From positions 1-64,000 of the forward strand of contig NJFT01000080.1 in the NCBI GenBank assembly GCA_002221725.1: a stretch of DNA of 64,000 nucleotides, in the 5' to 3' direction. Shown in pieces: positions 47,472 to 56,840 of the stretch. The stretch's first letter is position 1. Each line of letters begins with the position of its first letter. The stretch is from Scedosporium boydii (Eukaryota > Ascomycota > Sordariomycetes > Microascales > Microascaceae). The position numbers and the translations under genes are program-made. Below the pieces are notes generated by a model, which saw nothing but the letters and a program-made list of their open reading frames with translations, was not told the DNA's origin and did no database searches.

Positions 47472-47518
47472 TGTCCATATGCTACCCAGTTGGCAGCCAA
47501 CTGGGTAGCATATGGACA
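47472..47518. repeat. Perfect 47-nt palindrome with 1-nt centre
   Basis: Arms of 23 nt (47472-47494 and 47496-47518) are exact reverse complements around a single A at 47495. It begins 18 nt past the stop of the zinc-finger gene at 47536-48242 (read on the minus strand), so it could form an RNA hairpin in the 3' UTR or a DNA cruciform. Fold-back assembly error is an alternative. Confidence 0.9.
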
Positions 47519-47535
47519 CTTTATCGAAAGTTCCT

Positions 47536-48242
47536 CTAACCTGTCCTTCCCTGTTCTGTCATGTTTGTTCTCCGAGGCCGACCTCTTGGAGCGCCTTTGC
47601 AATTCGTGAAATGGGCAAGAAAGTCTTCTTTGTCTGTGAACTCGAAGCGGTGATCTGCGCCGGGACGCCAACACACGAACGGATGGTTTCCATGACAGGG
47701 AGACTGCTTCCCTAAATGAGATTTGAGTTTGTCTTCACGGAATACCTCCCCGCATCGGCATTGGAATCGGCGTCTTTTCGGTTCACGCTTACTGATAAGA
47801 CCGCAAGGTGGGTTCGGATGCTTCTTTCGTTTGTGGTCGCTAACACAAGCAAATGTTATTAGTTTCACAGTGGCTGATACGATGGTGCGTTAATGGTGTC
47901 AATGTGGGTTCATACCGGAGCCTAGTCTCATCAGGTAGTACTAGCGGGCAACGAGCACAGAATTTTCGTTCTGGAGTCGAAGGAACGGCCGTTGGAGTAA
48001 CGGGAAACATGTCAGAATCAGGGGATAACGAGTTAGAGGAGGTGCTACTAGGATCTGTCTCGTCTAGAGAGGCATCACGTTCGGGACTAGGAGGCGTTGG
48101 AGGAGCATACGCTATCTCTACGCTCAGCCTGGTCCACGGTATGTGTGTCTGCTCTATCCAGTCAAGTTCCTTGCGACCATAGTAGTAACCACATTCGAGA
48201 AGCCAGCATTCGTCTCCTAGAGGGTCAAGAGCATTTAGTATC
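47536..48242 (-). CDS. C2H2-like zinc-finger protein, 5' end unresolved
   Basis: Two coding exons are supported: 48242-47916 and 47839-47536, with a 76-nt intron (GTATGA...TGTTAG, CTAAT branch). The upstream exon gives LNALDPLGDECWLLECGYYYG, then a Ser/Pro-rich linker and FCARCPLVLPDETRLR; splicing adds RDHKRKKHPNPPC, completing a C-x2-C...H-x4-H finger. Exon 2 continues with RRFQCRCGEVFREDKLKSHL and FVCWRPG...FTDKEDFLAHFTNC, two more finger-like units. The N-terminal exon was not found: a TGA lies in frame upstream and no ATG precedes the conserved part. Start at 48242 (after a CACAG acceptor) is tentative. The gene may have further exons upstream or be a decayed copy. Confidence 0.45.
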
Positions 48243-49341
48243 CTGTGATGATCATGGTGATATTCCCGAATGGGGTGTGCGCGGAGTCAGGGCTCCGCGC
48301 GAGCGAAGGTGTAGTATCAGTAGAGAAAAGGGGTAGGAAGGACTCCTGGGTCGCGCCCTAGATGGGCCGTGGCATGTCAATCGAACGCTATGTAGAATCT
48401 GAGATGTTAGGATCATGTCACGACTTAGTGCGAGAGTGGAAACATTAACAAGAGTTCAGAAAAGGAAAAGCTACTTGCTCAGAATTGACTCTCCGGGAAT
48501 CGGACTGCGAGCTATGAACTTGAGGGCATAGACAAGTTGTCGGGAGGGAGGAGGGAGGAGGAGGAGGAGACACCAGAAGGCTGGCTGGGTGAGAAGGGAA
48601 AGGGGGAGAAAGCTGAGCAGCAGATACGGACGGGGTACCGCCATTTATTCGGGCTTGGGAGAAGACTGGGCCATTTCCCTGATTCGTCCATTACGATCTA
48701 CTGCATATGTGACATCTTGCAGATAGGGCCATTTTTCTCATTGGCCAACTTTCAAGCCACTTCTCCCTTGGAGGCTTCTGCTCTTAATCACGATTTCATT
48801 TGAAGCACTCGAGGGGATGCCAATTATTTCATTGGTAGAATGCAAAACCGCCTTGCTCGGGTGGCAGAATCTTGATGCGAACAGCATCGGGGCCATTTTT
48901 GTCATTGGGTATCGTGAAAGATGATGACCCCGAGAAGTACGGGAGTATGTCCGCACTGACTCCTTGTTACGTGATTCAAGATGCAACCCTGTCGAGGGCG
49001 AGCAGGCTGTACCGTAGCTAATGGCTATCACACACCAAAGTGGACATAGGGGAAAGGAACGGGAAAGATAAAAAAGAAAAGGAGATAAAAAAAAATGTTT
49101 ACAAAAAAGAAAGAGAAACCAGGAAAGAAAAAGAAGAAGACAAAAGGCATAAATAACCCCCAGAACCTCACTGCATGTTCTATATATCGAACCACACTCT
49201 TCATAATACAAGTGGTTCTCTCATTCATTCTCATACTTCGAGCCGCTTTCCCACACCACGCAACACCCGCACGTTTTCAAGAGAATTTACATGGTGAAAA
49301 TGAGAACCGGGCCACCAAACCCTTGTGACATCTCAGTTTCC
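48243..49341. other. 1.1-kb stretch without a supported gene
   Basis: May include upstream exons of the minus-strand zinc-finger gene: a purine-rich (plus strand GGAGGAGG) tract at 48540-48570 looks like a pyrimidine-rich leader on the minus strand. An A-rich tract lies near 49065-49150. Nothing else is seen. Confidence 0.4.
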
Positions 49342-49676
49342 ATGGCGGAGACAAGAACAGACATAAACCACACGTCCATGAGTGCCCAAGGTGAGGACTT
49401 CATACAATTTTACCGGATGTTCACTGCTGATTATGTATAGGAACTTCGACAGACCTGCCTTCTGATCTACTTTCCGATCAGCTTCCTCGTGAAGTCTATC
49501 AGGAGCGTACGTAGATTCGAGCACCAGCGTGATGAGTTGTCCAGCACTAATATGCAACTTTTTTAGGACTCAATGATGTCGGCTCTCCACTGTCCCGGTG
49601 GATTCAGGAAGAACCTGCTCAGGAACACTGGAACCATGTTGCAAGGTTGGAGAACGGCAAGTCCAACGACAGCTAG
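49342..49676 (+). CDS. Small hypothetical protein, 74 aa, three exons
   Basis: Exons 49342-49390, 49441-49506 and 49567-49676; introns are 50 nt (GTGAGG...GTATAG) and 60 nt (GTACGT...TTTTAG). Frames join exactly with split codons G/GA and C/GA. The protein starts MAETRTDINHTSMSAQG, continues TDLPSDLLSDQLPREVYQER, and ends in LSRWIQEEPAQEHWNHVARLENG plus a short tail. It is acidic, soluble and without signal peptide. No single exon is long enough to stand out as an open frame; support comes from splice signals and composition. Function unknown. Confidence 0.45.
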
Positions 49677-51042
49677 TCTTTGGGGCACCCATCATTGTCA
49701 AGACCTTGGCGAGATATGCCTCCGGTTGAGAGAAGTGAGCAACGCATAGCGGAGGATATGGTAATAGCCTCGCAGTATTGTATTTAAGTAACGGCATCCT
49801 ACTACTTAATATAGACTATGAGGCAATGGTGATTACTGGTGAATACGCTTAGGCATATTTTGTGGGGAATAATAAGTAACGGGTTATAGGAAACTGTGAA
49901 GGCTGGGCGTATGGGTCTAGATTCGGGAAGCCAAGCAGAAGCGGAATGAACGGCACGACCAAGGACGAGCGCACTCAGGGTCTGCTGTCTTATCTATCAA
50001 CTCTTCCGCCTCTCTTCCACTCATGAGACACGGTTCCAGTGCTCTTCGGTCAGCCTTTTGCAAAGTCATCGGGACGTTGCCAGCAGTAGTCTCAAAATGT
50101 ACATACTCGCCGTGTAATAAGCGGTATGAATTGATAGGTCTTCGGCGGACTTCAAGAATTGGGGGTTTGCTCGTTGATATAACAATGGCGATTAGGGTTA
50201 GGTATAGTGAAGGCTATTATTCGAAGAATTTGGCCTCGTGTGGGGTCTCCGTTTCCTCCTCTGAGGCCAGTATAGGAAGGAACATCAAGAATATTTTCCC
50301 ACATTGTAGTATTGTAGGAGACATCAATTCCGTCCCGGTTCATCACCAAGCACCGGTCACGACGCCCTCATTCGTGACTTCCATCAGGCCAATTTCCTCA
50401 TTGGCTCGACACAGCAGAGGAAAAGAGTAAAACTCAGCCATCCACCACACCACGCCAACGTTACACGAGTCTTGGATTTGAGAGTCTGGAAAACACTCGG
50501 AGAGTAGGGGGAAATGCTAATTAATCACTGCTAGGCCTAGCTAATAAGCCGTCGAAAGATGTGCGGAAAAATACGTTCAAAAATAGGTCATGGCATAAGG
50601 GAAAAAAGTGGATGCCTGATGAAGTCAAGTTGGTTGCATTCCTTAGGTCAGCCCAGTCTCCGAAGTCTCTGCCTAATATCCCGGGTTCCAACTCGAGCGA
50701 AGAAAGACGGTGCCCGTGGAGCGGACCCGAATTTCCTCATGGGGAATCTGGCGAGGACAGACCCTGTTGCTATTGGTCGGAAACGTCACCGCAAAGCCCT
50801 CTTGCCCTTTCCTCGACAATCGGCGCACTGAGGGCAGCCGTCAGACACGGGCAAGGAATAAAATATCAGAGAAAGTACAGGTACATAAAAGAATAACAAG
50901 GTCTAATTAATCTATGTACAGTTGGTAAGAAGGTTACAAGTATTAAGTCCGAGTTCCATCCCATTTTCCATCCCAAGATAGTTCCCTGAGCTCATCGAAG
51001 ATCAAAAATAGTCGAGTCGTGTATTCAACACAGGCTTATTGC
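49677..51042. other. 1.4-kb stretch without a supported gene
   Basis: Short open frames at 50023-50430 and 50559-50896 have no convincing continuation. The second contains a string (KKWMPDEVKLVAFLR) faintly like a SANT/Myb start. The right end is the 3' flank of the gene at 51043. Confidence 0.4.
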
Positions 51043-51534
51043 TTAAAAGGCAGCCTGAGCGAGGAGGGCAACAGCCACAACGGGGACAACGTTGCCGATC
51101 TGGAGACCCGCCGCAGCACCGGTGGGGACCTGGACAATGGAAGAAGAAGTCTTGGAAGGAGTAGAGCCGCTGCCGCTGCCGCTGGGCTCCTCGCCGCCCT
51201 CGGAGGCAGAGCCGGTGGGACGGGGGCCCTCGCAGTGCCAGTGGTCGCCGTGGGGCTGGCAACCGATGGACTCGGTGGGGGAGGGAGCGAGCTGGCCGGT
51301 GCCCTCAGCGTCGGTGTGGCTCTCGTGGTCGTCGTGGTCCTCCTCGGCGGGCTGGCTGGGAGCAGGAGCGGCGGAGGTGGGCTCGGGGGCCGCTTCGGTG
51401 GGACGGGGACCCTCGCAGTGCCAGTGGTCACCGTGGGGTTGGCAGCCGATGGATTCGGTGGGAGAGGGGGCGAGGCTCTGGGCGAGGACGGCCTGGAGCA
51501 TGCCGAAGAGAACGAAAGCCGAGGTGAGCTTCAT
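51043..51534 (-). CDS. GPI-type secreted protein with two C-x-PHGDHWHC motifs
   Basis: Single exon, 163 aa. Signal peptide (MKLTSAFVLFGMLQAVLAQS), then two near-identical blocks starting LAPSPTESIG and containing CQPHGDHWHCEGPRPT; the cysteines are at 31/40 and 92/101. Between the blocks is an Asp/His/Glu-rich linker (EEDHDDHESH, about 64-73). The C-terminal half is Ser/Gly/Thr-rich and ends in a hydrophobic tail (VVPVVAVALLAQAAF), as for a GPI anchor. HGDHWH fits the HxxHxH histidine triad; zinc or copper binding at the cell surface is inference. The same motif occurs fifteen times in the gene at 56841-58985. At the DNA level the two blocks are about 60-nt direct repeats with mostly synonymous differences. 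Confidence 0.8.
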   Translation of the reverse strand: MKLTSAFVLFGMLQAVLAQSLAPSPTESIGCQPHGDHWHCEGPRPTEAAPEPTSAAPAPSQPAEEDHDDHESHTDAEGTGQLAPSPTESIGCQPHGDHWHCEGPRPTGSASEGGEEPSGSGSGSTPSKTSSSIVQVPTGAAAGLQIGNVVPVVAVALLAQAAF

Positions 51535-52882
51535 GGTGATGGTGGTGGTGGGATAGTGGTGGAGTGGGTATCACAAGTGGGAAACAGAAGTTTTTTGTTT
51601 TTCTTTTGGTTAAACGAGTGTCTGGGAGACAACGAGAGAATGAGATGCGCGGATGGGAGTGGGAGAGAAGAGTTAGCTCAGAGCCAAGAGGGGGAAGCGA
51701 CTGCCATCTTTATACGACATCTTTTTCTTGGCCGTACTTCGTACATGAGCTAATGTGACTCTAGCAGCATTGCATTTGATGGGTCGGAAAGGCATGCAAC
51801 CACCACGCAGTGCAAGGGTGGATTTCCTGACAGCCCCCCATCATTGATGGCAAACTACCAACAGCTCAGCTAGTGTACACCACTTCGTAAATTAGCAAGG
51901 AACCGCCTCCTCCCCGCCCTTCCTCCCGTGGCGCACCTGTATGGCTTCCCCACGCAAAGCTGGGACAAGCCCACAGTCTCTTGGGCCTGGTACGGTTGGC
52001 CCTCCCGTACGTCCTATTATTAAACCATATTGGACAAACCGGGTAAGTTTACAACCGTGATGGACACACCCTCCAATGTATGGCGCAATATTAAAAGGAT
52101 CCCGGGCCCTTGGGACAGGGAGGAGGGGGGCATACATCGCATTCAAACCTCGTGTGTATGCCGCGGGCATCCTAGTTAGCATAGTGCGCCGATCGGCTAA
52201 GATTAAAGTTACCTTCGTTGTTAGTCACAGAAACACGATCGCCTGCATTGTCAATCAGCTGCTTCGCGGAACTATTGGACGATTTGCGGAAATATCGAGT
52301 GGGAGGTTGGATGCCAAGCTTCCAAAGCTTGATTGGGTTCGTGATAGTTGAGAGAGTTGGGAGGAGAAGGGGCCATCAAGGGACTTTGAGGTGCGCCATC
52401 CGGGTACTCGAGATCCACCCTCTTCATCCACACTCTTTTCCCCCTCTCCACCACCAACACTACCATTACCACAACCATTCCAGCCGTAGGTGATTATTAT
52501 CCCGCGCTCTCATGCTGGGTTTTTGTCACTTTCTATTTCGGGAAATATTTGTTTGGGTGAAGGATTCCTCGGGGCTTGGGTGGGGTCATCCTCGGTCTGT
52601 CTGTTGGCTGCATCTCCCTCCGAGACTGCGTGGGGTGGAATGCGGCGAAAGCGTGAGCCAGGAACAAAGGGACGAGAGAGAGACATTTGGAGCCAAGCCA
52701 GATCGGGCGGACGGCATTTGCTGGCATGATTTCTGGAGGCCGAGGGGAAATGAGGCGAGGCTGAAATCGTTCTCTGGCACTTAACTTTTTTTTTGTTTTC
52801 TTTTCTCTTCTTTGTAGACTGTGTCTTGTCTCCTTCAGACTTGGCTGGCGTGTCCTGTCTTTAATCGTAATTCCCAGACACA
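51535..52882. other. Divergent intergenic region
   Basis: 1.35 kb between the divergent HGDHWHC gene and the methyltransferase gene. No other gene supported. It contains the exact 11-mer gtacttcgtac near 51734, whose reverse complement occurs near 59649. Confidence 0.45.
51708..51714 (-). promoter_or_regulatory. TATAAAG element upstream of the two-motif HGDHWHC gene
   Basis: TATAAAG on the minus strand begins 180 nt upstream of the ATG at 51534. The fifteen-motif gene has the same heptamer 177 nt upstream of its ATG, which supports a functional TATA box in both. Confidence 0.45.
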
Positions 52883-54476
52883 ATGCTCATTTTAAAGCTT
52901 GTTTCAACGGCGTTTTTGCTCTCGGCCGCGGCCGCTAAGAGCCCAGCCGAAGGTCAAGACGTGAAGATGAGGGCAGAGCAAGAGAAGATTCTCGCTGAGC
53001 CGGCGAAGGAAGTCATAGTAGATTCAATGGTATGGATTTCCATCCCCTAGGAGGAACTCTTCCCTTCGTACAAATCCGTACTGACTACACCCTATCATAG
53101 ATTGACCCTCCGCTTGAAATCCACCAAGTCTTTCTCACAGTCCAAGACCTAGCCCAGCAGAAAGAATCGCCAAGACACAAGGCTGAGAAGGAGAGGTTAC
53201 TGCAAAGGCTCGACCGCAATCATGGGAAGTGGGACGCGAACCATCCTAGGTGGAGGCTCCTTGACGCCCTCTATGGCTTCCGCAAGTATTTCGACAGGAA
53301 TGTCGAAGATGTGACGCGGTGGAGGAACTTTTACAAGCACGTGTCGTCGGCGCAAAAGAAGGTATGCTCAGTACTCCGACTTTTTCCTTTGCATTGGCGC
53401 TCTATGATTCTAGAAGACAACAGCTAATCGCAAAAAATCAGCTATTGGAGAGCACTGTTCAGTATTCCCAAAAGTTCACCAAGACGGAGCACTTTCTCTC
53501 AGAGAATCATGGGCTCTGTCAACGCGTTGTAGACGCCGCGCTTGAATTCTACGAGGTAGACCCTAGCGAACTCGACGAGCACATCAAGAAAGCCGAGAAG
53601 GACAGGAAGGTTGCCGAGAAAGTCAGCGTCTCCCAGGCTTTGAAGCACCTTGTTCGCGACTGGTCTGAAGAGGGACTGAGTGAACGAGGGGATGCGTTTC
53701 CTTGTCTCCTGCAGACTATTGATGGATTGTTTCCTGATCGGTTCGAGGGAGGAGAGGAGGTCAAAGTCTTGCTCCCTGGCGCAGGCCTCGGAAGGCTTGG
53801 CTATGACGTGTCGGCCTTGAAAGGTAAATGGCTTCCATTTCCATCTAATTGAACACCGCTTCAAAGAAAAGAAAAACGTTAAGCTGACACTTTTACAGGT
53901 TTCGAGGTTACGAGCAATGAATGGTCAATGTACATGAATGTCATGTCCCGCTTCCTCGACAGTCAACCCTCAACCGCATCCGGTGCCGTCTACCCCTTCG
54001 TCGACTACTGGTCCCACCACGTCTCCAACGCCGACATGATGCGCAAGATCTCCTTCCCTGACAAGCCCATCAACGCTAGCTCCGTGCTCCTCGTTGAAGG
54101 AGACTTCGTCACCATATTCAACGAGCAGACAGCATACTTCGACTCCGTGGTAACGCACTTCTTCATCGACACTGCGAGAAATCTGATGAGCTACTTCGAT
54201 ACGATCCATCGCGTCCTCAAGCCGGGAGGCTATTGGGTAAACTTTGGTCCGCTTTTGTATGGTACGGGACCATTCGTTCAGCTGTCTCTTGAGGAGATCA
54301 TCATCGTTGCGGAGGCCATGGGCTTCGAGTTTCTGGACACGGCAGATAATTGTGGGGAGCTTACGATGGAGGGGAGGAAGGTTAGGGGGATGCAGGCTGT
54401 GTACGGGTTCAACGAGAGGGCACTGACGAGAAATGCGTATAGCGCGCAGTTTTGGGTGGCGAGGAAGAAGGAGTAG
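52883..54476 (+). CDS. N2227-family SAM-dependent methyltransferase (carnosine N-methyltransferase-like) with signal peptide
   Basis: Four exons: 52883-53029, 53101-53361, 53442-53823 and 53899-54476; frames join exactly, product 455 aa. The family (human CARNMT1, yeast YNL092W) methylates histidine-containing peptides such as carnosine. Seen: helical N-terminal part with WRLLDALYGFRKYFDRN, the SAM-binding motif VLLPGAGLGRLGYDVS (about 280-295), then GFEVTSNEWS, the block VYPFVDYWSHHVSNADMMR, the GDFVTIF motif, a THFFIDTARN segment and the post-motif HRVLKPGGYWVNFGPLLYG. The start MLILKLVSTAFLLSAAAAKS looks like a signal peptide or anchor, unusual for this otherwise cytosolic or nuclear family. 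Exon 1 is separate from the domain, so the secretory leader may have been added by an exon. Confidence 0.87.
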
Positions 54477-55010
54477 GGCGTAGACTCTTCAGGGGCGGGC
54501 ACGCTTGCTTTAAGCAGAACCACTGGCTGTGTTTTTAATATACTACTTGAGATGTATCAATGAGGTAGCTAATCGGACGCTCTAGAATTAGGCGCAGCGA
54601 AAGTGCATGATGCTCGATTTAGACCATGCAGCGCCCACTGCTTTCATATCGGATCTACATGCAGGTGCATTTACAGATCCCTTACTACGATTGGTAGACA
54701 TCTTTAGCTCTGTATGTATCATCTAATCTGATTTTCACGAAGATCAACGGAGCTGCAGGTAAGAAAGAAAGAAGAGAGACTGGATGTGTATTTGATGCTG
54801 CCAGGAACTAGCTAATTGTTGATAAGAGAGAAAAGAGCCAACCCCTAACCTTGATACCAAGTCCAATCCATCGAAGATCTCTGAAGAGAGCGTTATCGAA
54901 TAGAATTTAAAGTCATTATCTCATGTACGAGGCCATCTATCCATAGTATGCACGTCAGAGAGCTGCCTTTGTAATCTACAGAAACTCAGACTTTTCCCTC
55001 TCACCTTAGT
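54477..55010. other. Convergent intergenic region
   Basis: 534 nt between the methyltransferase and the small secreted protein gene. Only 3' flanking sequence; nothing else recognised. Confidence 0.45.
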
Positions 55011-55259
55011 CTAGTGCTCATCATCACAGTGGTAGATTAACCCGAGGTTACCAGTACCGCAGAACTTTTCGCCATGCTGATGGCAGTGCTCAGTGCCTGG
55101 GGAACCGATGCAGCAGAATTCGCAATCGCCAACGGGGTCGCAGGCACCGGTAGGGAACTCGCAGACGCGCTTGACGAGGGAGGAGAGGCCGTCAGAAGGA
55201 GTGCTGGGGAGGGCGGCCGCGAGGAGGGCGAAGACGGGGAGGAGACTGAGGGCATGCAT
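55011..55259 (-). CDS. Small secreted cysteine-rich protein, 82 aa
   Basis: Single exon, 82 aa. Signal peptide (about 1-20: MHALSLLPVFALLAAALPS), then a short propeptide ending in VKR (Kex2-type site at about residue 31). The mature part of about 51 residues has eight cysteines (RVC, GAC, GDC, EFCC, EHC, KFC, YHC), enough for four disulfides, plus a His cluster (EHCHQHGEKFC). Size and composition are those of effector or antimicrobial-type secreted peptides; function is not known. No match to hydrophobins (spacing differs). Confidence 0.7.
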   Translation of the reverse strand: MHALSLLPVFALLAAALPSTPSDGLSSLVKRVCEFPTGACDPVGDCEFCCIGSPGTEHCHQHGEKFCGTGNLGLIYHCDDEH

Positions 55260-55390
55260 CTTTGCGAAGTGGAAGCGCTGTGAAGGTCTGGACCGGGTTT
55301 TGATTTCTTGGGCTATTGGGATGATGTTGGATGTTGTGCTCTTGGAATTTTCTCTTCTTTTTAAAGATTATCGTGGAGGACATCCTACTT

Positions 55391-55398
55391 TATTTATA
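55391..55398 (-). promoter_or_regulatory. TATAAATA element upstream of the small secreted protein gene
   Basis: TATAAATA on the minus strand begins 139 nt upstream of the ATG at 55259, a plausible TATA box of an inducible gene. Confidence 0.4.
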
Positions 55399-56663
55399 CA
55401 CTCGATCAAAGGCATTCATAGACTCTCATCAGCATGGCAGGAGGCATCTCGACCACGGTATCTCTAAGAAGAAGGAGCACTTTCCCCGTAGAACTGGTGA
55501 TCATCATCGCGACTGACGATTTTCGGAAGGAAATGCCTCGAGATCCTGCGGGATGAAGAATTTCCCCACTACATTCGTTACATCGCGCTTGAAGATTTTG
55601 TGGTTTGGCATCACGATTGTGTTCCAGTCGCCCCGAGGACGAAGAGGGAAGGACAGGAAGAAGGGAAAGATCGAACTCTCCCTAGCAACCTGCATGGCAG
55701 TCGGCCAGTAAAGGCTCGACGCTCCGAAGTTACAGTGATTACTATACAGAAACTGACATCGTGAGATGAGGTTCAAGTTCTTCCCCGCTGTCGAAGCAGT
55801 CGTGTCTTGGCAAGGGGAACCCTGATGGGCAAAATAGGCTTGGCGCGGGACGCGGGTGGTGCGGGTGCTTTGCTGTGGAGGGCATCGGTGGCTGGAATAT
55901 CCCGGAAGACCGCATGAGATAATCTATGGCTTCCTTCCTGTGCCCAATATCAGATGAAGGCTTGGGGAGGTCAACCCCCCACACAGAAGCGGTGCCCACT
56001 TACAAGACATGGGTTGGTCAAAGGGACCAACCTGATCATGACAGCACCATGTGGGAAGAACTTAACAGGGGTTCCTGCATCCCCACGGTAGACCACAGCA
56101 AGCCACAGCATAGCAAGCTTAAAATCTCGTGAGGGGAAAGATTGCTAATCCGAAAAGCAAACGAGGAGCACCCATCAAGGTCCCCGGGCTAGCCAAGGAT
56201 TCCACTTCCTTCCGAGTTTGGACGGACCGCCGATGCAAGCATTCCAATCAGGATGTGCCCGCAAGGATCCCAAGATCTGACATCACACCAACTGCATGGA
56301 ATGTCCATCTTATCAAATGTGGGCGGGAAGTAAGCTTTGGTCGAGTCATTCCGCTTGGGAAGAGGGGGAACGCGGAAGTACCGCAATCGGTAGCGCTAGT
56401 CTGGTCTTCCCAGCTGGCATCTGGTAAGATTGTAAGATGGGACGGTTCCTTCGAAAGCTCTGATTTGGGCAGAAAACATGAAGTTAGTCTTGAGGGCTCC
56501 CCACGCCAAGTAATGGAAACTGCAGAGTTTTCGCCCATAGTTTCCTAATCTCGTTCAAGAGTATGATGGGGGGAGGGGAAGCAGCCTTTAGTGATTCACC
56601 TTGATGGCGTTGATGTTTTTTTTTTCTCCTCTTGCCTGCTGAAGTTTCCTTCTGCAGGATGCG

Positions 56664-56670
56664 TATAAAG
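56664..56670 (+). promoter_or_regulatory. TATAAAG element upstream of the fifteen-motif HGDHWHC gene
   Basis: TATAAAG begins 177 nt upstream of the ATG at 56841, nearly the same distance as in the other HGDHWHC gene (180 nt). Confidence 0.45.
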
Positions 56671-56840
56671 TTCTTAAGGTGATCCGGACCCGGAAGTTCT
56701 CGAGATAATGGTTATCCCGCATTCCGCTTGATCGACCTTGGGCCGCTTCTGGTACAAAGAAGAAGGTGGATCACTGCATGCCTCTCTAAGACACTGCAGT
56801 CTATCAATTCCCGTTTCGTTCGTTTTCCATTTCTGGCCCC

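Larger units (their letters stand above)
46601..47535. other. Intergenic stretch with tandem and palindromic repeats
   Basis: No gene supported. Near 46830-46910 the sequence is rich in degenerate TCGATCGCT strings. It also contains the 37-nt tandem duplication and the perfect 47-nt palindrome listed separately. Confidence 0.45.
55260..56840. other. 1.6-kb stretch, possible minus-strand hypothetical exons
   Basis: Minus-strand segments at about 55504-55776 (containing RPRGDWNTIVMPNHKIFKRDV) and around 56000-56110 (containing MLWLAVVYRGDAGTPVKFF, ending at a GTAAGT donor near 55998) have protein-like character, but I could not join them into one convincing model. Promoters of both flanking secreted-protein genes lie at the ends. 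Confidence 0.3.

Noticed and set aside
49333..49557. 74-codon minus-strand frame
   Set aside because: It overlaps the spliced plus-strand gene at 49342-49676, which has better splice and codon support.
50561..50896. Open frame with a Myb/SANT-like string (KKWMPDEVKLVAFLR)
   Set aside because: Only about 15 residues resemble a SANT start; the following residues lack the expected helices and no splice model restored them. It may be a remnant but is not supportable.
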